64,000 nt of DNA, taken from positions 107,774,145 through 107,838,144 of the forward strand of contig NC_134709.1 in assembly GCF_043290135.1 (NCBI RefSeq), in the 5' to 3' direction. The position numbers and the translations under genes were made by a program. Positions 56,570 through 64,000 of the stretch are shown here, one piece after another; the first letter of the stretch is position 1, and each line of letters opens with the position of its first letter. This DNA is from Rhipicephalus microplus. Taxonomy: Eukaryota > Arthropoda > Arachnida > Ixodida > Ixodidae. Under the pieces are notes generated by a model. The model saw nothing but the letters and a program-made list of their open reading frames with translations. It was not told the origin of the DNA and made no database searches.

Positions 56570-58274
56570 GCCACTGCAGGGGCCTTTGACGTCTAGGAAC
56601 GAACATACGCAGAGACGCTTACGGCCTTTCTCGTGTTGGACGTATGTGACCAGGTCGACTACATTGTAAATTGATGATCGACCGCGCCGATATTCTGCCA
56701 TGGCATCTCGATAGATGTTGCAATCCAAGTACCACTCCAGGCATCCCAAGATCATCATCTCCATAACTTTGGCTTCACAGCTGGTCAATGCGATCGGACG
56801 GTAGGATGCGAGCTCCAACGGTGACTTGCCTGGCTTCGGAAGTGGAACTAGATGTCTTGTCTTCCAGCTTGTCGAAAGCGTCCCGTCTTGCCGGGATTTG
56901 TTGTACAATTCCAGGAGCAGGATTCTAGTGCTTTAACCCGGATGACACATGGACCTATAAAAAATTCTATCGGGTCCTGGTGCCGACGTGCGTCCCCAAA
57001 AAACTAGTGCAGCTCAGAGTTAAGCAATCAAAACAAGTCGTATTCATGCAGAAATCCAGTATTTGTGGACAACTGGTCGAGGGAAATAGTCTATTGGGCA
57101 CTCTGAGCAGCCCAAGTATTCTGGCACAAAAGTCTTCTGCCATGTCAATGTCGCTTCTTTGTTCAGAAAGTGCGAGAGTTCTGAATGGTGACCACTTAGG
57201 AAGTTTTGTACAGAGACCTCGTACCATCTTCCACAATTGTGATAGATGTTTGCGTGGGTCGAGCGACTCACAAAAAGCGGTTACACGTTGTGACTTTAGT
57301 TTATCTATCCGGCAATGATTCTTCTTCTGTATACGTCGAGCCATCTGCAAGTCTTTGATTGCCTTTGTGCGTCGATATCTTCGTTCAGCACGCCGTCAGA
57401 TTTCTCGAAGTTGTTCTAACTTGATGTCGAATGCCGGTACTTAAGGAGAGCATGTGAGGGTACACGTAGCGTCGTGTATTGTGCTTTTGATTATCTCCTC
57501 TATGCCAAGGGATCTATTTGCGTGACATTGCTCTTCCATGCGAGACTGAAATTTGGACCAGTCCACTTTTTGAACACTATAGCGTATCGCAGAATGGGAC
57601 AATCCTTCAAATTTGATGTAAGTGGGAATAAGGTCACTTCCATGCGTTTCTGTGTCTGAAAACCATTCATCATGCCTGACGAGGTCTCGTGAAACAAAGT
57701 CCAGGTCAAGACAGCTGCAATACTTTGAAGCATGCAGAAACGTCGGACTACCGTCCATTAGCAAGATGAGTTCGTTGTCGGAGGCGAAGGACACCAACTT
57801 CCTCCCTTGAGGATTGGTCTTCGAACTTCCCCAGATTGTATGATGAGCGTTGATGTCGCCGATTATAATGCATGGGTGAGGAGTTGCTCACAGAATGCTT
57901 TGTATGGTCTAAACGGCTTCACGGAGAGAGGTAGGCACCCACAACCATGACGGTAAGTCTCTGCGTCACTGTTATACATATATATATTGATTGTCTTCGT
58001 GAGGTGACACCACATGATGAATGTAGTTGAGTCCGCTGCGAATAAACATCAGAACATTGCTACTGTCCGCAGTTGTACACGACACGAATGGCTCATGAAA
58101 AGAAAGTCTGATTTCGTTTGGCAAATTTGGCTCGCAGATGACGGTGACGGGGAACTTATTGATGTACACAAACCGACGCAAATCGTCGATGCGTGATCTC
58201 AATCTCCAGGCATTCCGTTGAATAATCGCTACTTTTGGGATCTCTTCCCTGAAAGACGGTGGCTGGTGAGTCAT
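56570..58274 (-). pseudogene. ORF2 relic (endonuclease, partial RT)
   Basis: Starts at ATG 58274. The endonuclease begins with VAIIQRNAWRLRSR near 58240 and CEPNLPNE near 58135, later SCLDLDFVSRDLVRH near 57700, and THGSDLIP near 57640, where SDH would be expected. The pre-RT linker (57350-56967) follows. RT: WKTRHLVPLPKPGKS near 56860, SYRPIALTSC near 56800, RRGRSSIYNVVDLV near 56680, FLDVKG near 56590. After that the frame enters unrelated 3' sequence with a G-run. Interrupted by several stops. Confidence 0.72.
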
Positions 58275-58363
58275 TATTTAATAAGTGCTGCGTGTACTAT
58301 ACTCAAAGCGTCCAGTACTTGCAATGGACTTCTTGGAGACATTTTGTACATGTTGCTTAACAA

Positions 58364-58567
58364 CTAGCGAATGGCGTTAATCAAAAGTCGAAGAAGAGCT
58401 ATCGCTTGCTGATCTGTGTTCCACAAGTCCTCCATCCCAGCAGCTTGCTCTGAAGAAGACGGTTTCTGCTGCGGTTTTTCTGCGCCTTGTGTACGCGCAA
58501 GTGGCATATACTGTTCTGTAGAGACTGATATGCCTCTTTGTTCTTTTTCAACGTCTGCGTTCACCAT
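58364..58567 (-). pseudogene. ORF1 C-terminal end of second I-like LINE
   Basis: 67 codons rich in Gln and Glu (EKPQQKPSSSEQAAGMEDLW), ending 90 bp before the ORF2 ATG. This is the normal position of an ORF1 C-terminus. It is separated from the rest of ORF1 by about 1 kb of inserted repeats. Confidence 0.5.
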
Positions 58568-58774
58568 GCTGGAAACTGCAGCTAGTGATTTTTAGGCGCT
58601 AGGCTTCTTAAAGTGGCACCCGGTCGTCCCTCGTAGTCGTAGTTGCAGTCGTAGTGTGTAACCAGTGTTACATTTTGACCTGCAAGGTAATGCCGATGGG
58701 AGATTTCTCCTGTGTTTTGTTGAACAATAAAAAGTTCATGGCGTGTGCGTAAACTAAAAGCCGAATGCTCCTGT

Positions 58775-59246
58775 CTCTCATTTTCCATTAGCAGCCATCG
58801 GCATGTACATTGAGCACTATCTGACAAGAAAGGCTTTCTACGTTATACTCGCTGGGTGTAACCTGCTTAGATTTAGGAAGGTTTAGCAAACGTTGAGCCG
58901 CAGTGTCATAAATACAATGAAGTAGTGTATGCCATGAACTCGATGTGGTGAAAGGTGTGAAGTAGATACGAAGCACAAGCCGTAAGAAAGTAAAAGCCGA
59001 ATTCTCTTGTCTCTCATTTCCCATTAGCAGTCTTTGGCATGCACATTGAGCACTAGCTGACAGAAAAAGGTTGCTACATTATACTCGCTAGGCGTAACCT
59101 CGTTGGTTTTAGAAAGGTTTAGCGAGCGTTGGACCACAGTGCCAAGAATACAGTGAACTAGTATATACCATGAACTCGAGGTGGTTAGAGGTGGGAAGTA
59201 GACCCGAAGTGCAAGCCGTAAAAAAGTGTGCGTGTGCCTCCTCTCG
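58775..59246. repeat. 236-bp tandem repeat, two copies
   Basis: Units 58775-59010 and 59011-59246 both start ctctcattt-cc-attagcag and share tgagcacta, ctacattatactcgct and accatgaactcga. Differences are scattered, so the duplication is not recent. Confidence 0.85.
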
Positions 59247-59337
59247 TTCAGTCCTTGAAATGTCCGCTGGATGGCGGTGCTTCTATATAGGGAATATATG
59301 ATGAAAAGATGCGATATGGTGGTACTTGGAGTGTTGA

Positions 59338-59530
59338 ATAGATGAACGAACGAACACACAGGCACATGCATGGATGGATGCATGAACGGACGCAGGGGCG
59401 GATGCATGGACGAACGCAGGGACGGACGTATGAACAGACGCACACACGGACGGGCGGTTGGAGGCATGGACGGTCACTCAGACGGACGCATGGGTGGACG
59501 GAAGCAAGAATGAATGGACGGATGAGTTCT
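59338..59530. repeat. Degenerate GGACG/GAACG minisatellite
   Basis: About 190 bp of short units built from gacg, gatg and catg blocks. It gives open frames rich in Arg, Met and Gly on the plus strand that are not genes. Confidence 0.85.
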
Positions 59531-59639
59531 TCGCCCCACTCTCCATCATTCACTCCGTGGATATGCTGCCATTTTTTTCTTGGTGCGTAGACTTACTGCC
59601 TGAAGTTGGCGCTGTCCGACGTGAAGACCTTCGATGGCA

Positions 59640-60575
59640 ACGTCATCTTCGCCGAATTTTTCCAGCGGCTTCTTTGTGGGTTGAGCTGTCTCCTGCCACT
59701 TGCTTCAGTATAGAGAACTCTTTCTTTATGAGCGGATTTTCCTTGGAAGAAGCATTGTGAGCACCCTGACAGTTAGGACACTTCAGTGTGGTTGCGTTAC
59801 AGTTGTCTTCAGCGTGTGGTTTGGCGCACCGGACGCACGCTGCGGAGCTCCTGCAAACACTCTTTACAATACTAATCTTCTGACAGTTGATACAATGCAA
59901 ACGTTAGGAATGAACGGTCAAACTTGTTGACGAAAGCGGCCAACCTTCACGTTGGTGAGAAGACAGTCATCTTTGAACGTTACTCTCACACAACGTGTGT
60001 TACCAAGGTGCCCAACGCTGGCAATGACGTTGTCTTGACTCGCTGGTTCTATAAGTATTATAAGGTGTGCGTTTGAGATTTCTGCGTTAATATTGTAAAT
60101 GACTCTTGATGTGGTCGCACCATCGGCTGGTATGATGGACCTATGTGCAGTGTTATCACGATGATTACTCGGTTGTTAGGTGAATTCTGTTCTCTTTGAT
60201 TTCACATTTCTGATTTCACATATACTGAGCGGTTCCAGCAAATAAATCTTGTTGTAATTCAGTGCCGCTGTCTGTCGCCTTCTTTTCTTGTCCCTCTTTA
60301 TTGGCGCTGTTTTTTTGTGAATGTTCCCCAGTTGTGTCACTTGTGGCAGCGCGCTCAGCGAACTCGGGTGCATCACATCGATAGCCAGGTTGTTTCTTCT
60401 TGCATTTAGCAGTACGTCTTTGATCTCGTTGCGCACAGTGTTCTCAAAATAGAGTGAAAGCTCTTGCCTGTTCAAAACATGCCGACTTTCGGTAGCGTTC
60501 ATTGGCACAAACTTGATAGAATGGGGCCATCGCTGGGGTGCCGTTTTCACGGTGGCCGTACTTGACACCAACGAT
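59640..60575 (-). pseudogene. ORF1 relic, N-terminal part with zinc knuckles
   Basis: The segment 60571-60176 reads FVPMNATESRHVLNRQELSL then EIKDVLLNARRNNLAIDV, a typical ORF1 RNA-binding start. After a frameshift, 59900-59643 has cysteine clusters CINCQK, CVRCAKPHAEDNC and CPNCQGAHNAS. The C-terminal end is displaced to 58567-58364 by an insertion. Confidence 0.65.
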
Positions 60576-60817
60576 AAATTTATGATCCGTCACTTGGCCT
60601 TGCGGTGCAGGACAGGTTGAAATCCGTCATCTGAGGACTCGTCGCAGGATGCGGAGTACAGCTTGGTGTCATCGCTCTCGCTGGATGTGTTTGCTCACTA
60701 CCTCTAGGTAGTGGCCGCGATCGAATCGAAGTTGGACGTCACCCCGTGAGGTGGTACATGTGTTGTTGCAATGTATGAGGCAATGTACTCCACAACAGCA
60801 GTGAACACAACGACATG

Positions 60818-60962
60818 ATTATGAGACGCCGTAGAGGAGGACTCCGGATATTTTAACCACCTGACGTTCTTTAACATGCACCCTATTTAGGTACACAGCT
60901 CTCAAACATTTTCACCTCTATCAAAAGTTCAGCCGCCTCAGCTGGGATTCAACCCCGTGACA
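60818..60962 (-). mobile_element. Degraded Ruka-type SINE remnant
   Basis: The minus-strand order matches Ruka: a gggttgaatcccagctgaggcgg head region, then a diverged body ending in gtcctcctctacggcgtct near 60835. Many substitutions. No target duplication seen. Confidence 0.65.
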
Positions 60963-63039
60963 GCTATTTACTTTGTTGATTGTTGAGCAGCTGATGACGA
61001 TTTATTAGATTTGAGTGCTTTGTATGGGTGAGCCTTTAAGACACCTACTCAATGCTCAAGTCTGATGTTTCGCCACCGGACATGACTCTACGCTTCTGTC
61101 ACGCATCGCATGATGCGTTTAAGAGACTCTTTCCACCATATGACAACCACTCACTTGTCTCTTTTGCTCGTTTGCTCACTCGTCTCTTTTGCAGAGACGA
61201 GTGAGCAAACGTTACGGCCCTGAGAAAAAATACCCGCTTGCCACAAAAATGACCTGGGTTTGGTGCTCACCCGAACCGAAAATGCTTTATTGTTTGCTTC
61301 ATTTGTATCTTCCTCCAACTTTCGGCCAATAATTAATTGATTTTTCACTTAAAACGAATAACGCTGACGCCAATGCCACCTATCCTGCGATACGACCTCT
61401 TTAACGCTACCACGTTAAAAGACACAAAAAAGGGCCACTTGTTCCGTATTTTTAGCGCTCGTTTAAATAACAGCGCAGAAGAGCATGAACCAACACGCAA
61501 AGACAAACTAATGCTCGTTTGTCCCTGTGTATCAATGCGTCCTATTTTTAGCTGTTACTTTTATGATCATGCATAGCCAACTAGCCCGAGTCAGTGCCAT
61601 ATTCAGCGCTGTTTTCACTTGTAATCATAATGAGCTAATTAGGGTAATTGCTCACTCCACTGATACTGGTGCTTCCACTTTATTTGAAATATAAACCATT
61701 TTCTTAGAAAACGTAAAGAGTAACCCATATCTTTCAGTGCGAAGCAGTCTTGACAGCCGTCGACAAGTCCACAACTAGGAGCTATCGCCTGTCAATTGTA
61801 ACGCTTTTCGCTCACAACTGAGAGTATCCCATATTCTTTCTAGTAATACCTATACCAAGAAACAATGTCATAAAGGCGAGAGGTATAACCAACTTCATTC
61901 TTTGATCACTCAGAGACAGATCTCACACCTACAGGGGAAGAAAAAGCCATTGTCAGAAAACTCACGCACGTTCCCAAAGAAATGTTTATACCTGTGAAAA
62001 ACACGGACAAAAGAAGGGCCTTGTATATACCATATACTTTCAAAAAGGCGCACGTTTCCCAGCTACGAATGCGTTTCAAGCAGACTCAAAGGTCGAGCCA
62101 TTCAAAGAACCATTAGGTTCTCTGTCTGATAAATTGACGTGGAAACCACAGATCTGCTTAGTACTTCTGCTTACACATACAGTAATGACAGCTTCGACGG
62201 CCATACTGTCTCAAAAGTTTATATCAATTAACATACATTTCCCTACTCTCCCTAATTCTTCAGTTGCTTTACTGGCACTGCAGAAGCGTAGAGGTTGCTA
62301 AAATTATTTGCGCATAGGCAACAATGTGAAAACTTGAATCTTACGTCCACACCTATCAGCAACTTGAGCTATTAGTTATTAAACAAAATAAAGGAAATCA
62401 TACCAGAAATTAGTTGATCCTATTCATTTTAAATGAAGACTAAATTATCAAGCGAGGAATTGTGAATAAACATGAACAAGCAACTGATTGCGCATGATTA
62501 AAAAACCTACGTCTTCGCATCACGCAGGCGTCGCTTTCCAGTAGACATTTTCCGGTATGTGCGTGTGACCTATCTAACACTATGCAATTGTTGACCGATG
62601 ACACCACACGCGGCTACATGGTGGATATACACAATATCTAGTCTAGCTTAGTAGTAACGCAAGTTGAAGTTTGGTTCAAGACAAATTACCAAAATCCTCT
62701 GACACCAAACAAAGACACGGAGATTGTCGAAGTCGAGCGCATCGCCATGCAAAGAATTAGCAGAAGAGAAACCAATAGCTACACTTGTGTTTGTCATAAC
62801 ACTTAAAATCTAATACAGAAAGAACAAAAAGCAAACATACTAAATATTGCCCTCTTGATTCATACACCGCCAGGCTATAATAATTCTAGTTTTAATCACA
62901 GTCGCATACTCCAAAAGTCATTTGGCAGGTCGGAAGGCCTATACAGCATTCTCTTCCTTCATTACGAGCTCGATTTGTGCACGCACCCTAATTGGACTGT
63001 TCGCCATTCTGTCTGGCAGGTATATTTAACAAAAGCCTC
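60963..63039. other. No gene seen; one strong hairpin
   Basis: Two kilobases without recognisable coding or repeat families. The only clear structure is the inverted repeat at 61169-61211. Confidence 0.5.
61169..61211. repeat. Perfect 19-bp inverted repeat, 5-nt loop
   Basis: Arms 61169-61187 and 61193-61211 are exact reverse complements around tttgc. A diverged copy of the left arm lies just upstream (61149-61166). Confidence 0.9.
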
Positions 63040-63050
63040 TTTATTTCCAC

Positions 63051-63226
63051 TTCCCCGACTGCGGCAGCTGCATTTCCGATGGAGGGGAAATGTTGTAGGC
63101 CCGTGTGCTCAGATTTGGGTGCTGGTTATAGGACCCCAGGTGGTCAAAATTTCTGGAGCCCTCCACTGCGGCGTCTCCCATAATCATATGGTGGTTTTGG
63201 GACGTTAAATCTCACATATCAATCAA
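63051..63226 (+). mobile_element. 5'-truncated Ruka-type SINE
   Basis: Starts just after the B box (ttccccgactgcggcagctg) and keeps the family body to ggtggttttgggacgttaaa and an AATC tail. Direct repeats tttatttccac at 63040-63050 and 63227-63237 bound it. The truncation therefore happened at insertion, as in LINE-mediated retroposition. Confidence 0.88.
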
Positions 63227-63237
63227 TTTATTTCCAC

Positions 63238-64000
63238 CTCATTTCATGTAAGCTAGGCTAACGAAATTTAAATTAAATGCCAGTTAGAGTAAAAAAATTC
63301 AATGAGAAATTCCCGCAAAATGAGTTTGTGTGTGCGGAGTATGATGTCTGAATGAAAAAAAATTTCGGCACATTTCATTTGCTTTGGTAATCCGTGTTAT
63401 GAGAAACATGCGGGGTGAAGGCAACTGGGCTGTAATTTTTTATTGAACAATGCGTTACCAAATGACGCTGAATATATGTGCAAATTTTGTATGCGCAGAC
63501 TTGTTAAACAGTCACACGATATTCATATAACCAGTTGTTAACAGTTGCCTAACGATGCCAAACAGCAATGTGGGTATAAGCAACACCACAAGCGGTAAGC
63601 TGGTACGTAACGTTCGCGCTCGCGATCATGGTAGCCCTGGACACTGCTGCATAAATCAACTTCAGTCGATGGCATTTGACTACAATTGACGTTAACCCAA
63701 CGTTACGGCTGTATCGTAAGATTACATAGGTAATGCTAATAAAATTGAACAGCCAGCACAGCAACCACAATTCACGTTGCATGAACATTCAGGTTCCTTT
63801 GAAAAGCCATTCTGATACCTGGCTCCGCTTTGTCGTAGCATACTTCATTGCCGCACCTTTGGTTTGATCCTGTTGGGACGCTCACATTCACCATTTGCAT
63901 TCAACAGGGCGACGCTTTCGTTAAAATTACGAATGTCTGTTTACGCCGTAAATATGAACAGTCAATCCCCTGTGGCACATATAACCGCATATCTATACCA
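63238..64000. other. No gene seen
   Basis: Unique-looking sequence to the end of the window. No feature recognised. Confidence 0.5.

Larger units (their letters stand above)
58580..59560. mobile_element. Composite repeat insertion in LINE ORF1
   Basis: A roughly 1-kb insertion made of a 5' segment, two 236-bp tandem units and a GGAC-type minisatellite. It ends near 59560 at ccacggagtgaatgatggag on the minus strand. I saw no ORF. It may be one non-autonomous element with internal tandem units. Confidence 0.55.
56427..60600 (-). mobile_element. Second I-like LINE, interrupted and RT-truncated
   Basis: A minus-strand element upstream of the previous LINE. ORF1 (60575-59560), an insertion (59560-58580), the ORF1 end (58567-58364), ORF2 endonuclease and start of RT (58274-56570), then a jump to the 3' end with a TAAA-rich tail (56427-56453). 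The RT breaks off just after the FLDVKG box, so the catalytic part is missing. It differs in sequence from the neighbouring LINE and is a separate family. Confidence 0.72.

Noticed and set aside
56137..56669. Pro/Arg-rich frames on both strands
   Set aside because: They lie in the 5' UTR of the I-like LINE and the 3' end of the next one; no domain was seen.
59248..59590. Arg/Met/Gly-rich and Cys/Pro/Val-rich frames on both strands
   Set aside because: They are produced by the GGAC-type minisatellite.

Overview
This window looks like nuclear DNA of a hard tick (Ixodidae). The main evidence is several copies of a tRNA-derived SINE that I recognise from memory as the ixodid family Ruka, together with RTE, I-like and CR1/Jockey-like LINEs and Ty3/Gypsy elements of the kind that dominate tick genomes. 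No prokaryotic gene organisation is present. No host gene could be supported; almost every recognisable sequence is a transposable element or its relic. All family assignments come from reading motifs, not from a database search.

Layout. 1-8 kb: a LINE ORF1 relic with zinc knuckles, an unclassified ~650-bp repeat, CR1/Jockey-like LINE ends, and two Ruka SINEs (one with a 235-bp GATA tail), both bounded by target site duplications. 8.4-14.9 kb: two opposed copies of a palindrome-ended DNA element built from 147-bp units; the left copy is split by a complete RTE LINE (8971-12180) with an intact 1013-codon ORF and a tRNA-like head inside its target site duplication. 15.3-19.5 kb: a second RTE copy with its 5' end inverted, interrupted by a 5'-truncated Gypsy element that itself carries a 44-bp inverted-repeat insertion. 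19.6-22.8 kb: an I-like LINE with RNase H on the minus strand, containing an insertion with a perfect 46-bp palindrome. 24.2-25.2 kb: a decayed SWIM plus YqaJ nuclease gene. 25.2-26.1 kb: a LINE 3' end with a (TTA)n tail. 27.8-31.3 kb: a PIF/Harbinger-like element with TTA duplications and no visible transposase.

32.1-41.6 kb: one minus-strand CR1/Jockey-like LINE opened by a two-LTR Gypsy element (32874-38863) and a tRNA-derived SINE. 42.1-45.6 kb: an I-like LINE that has lost its RT core. 46.3 kb: a THAP-domain relic. 48.3-50.4 kb: a short repeat split by a third RTE copy, plus another tRNA-derived SINE. 50.7-60.6 kb: two I-like LINEs in tandem on the minus strand, the second interrupted by 236-bp tandem repeats and a minisatellite. 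60.8-64 kb: two Ruka remnants in otherwise featureless DNA.

How the parts relate: the nesting gives a relative history. The CR1-like LINE is older than the Gypsy in it; the satellite-like DNA element is older than the intact RTE; the second RTE copy is older than the Gypsy inside it, which is older than the hairpin insertion. The RTE ORF is the only intact long coding region, so it is the only element here that could plausibly supply retrotransposition enzymes.
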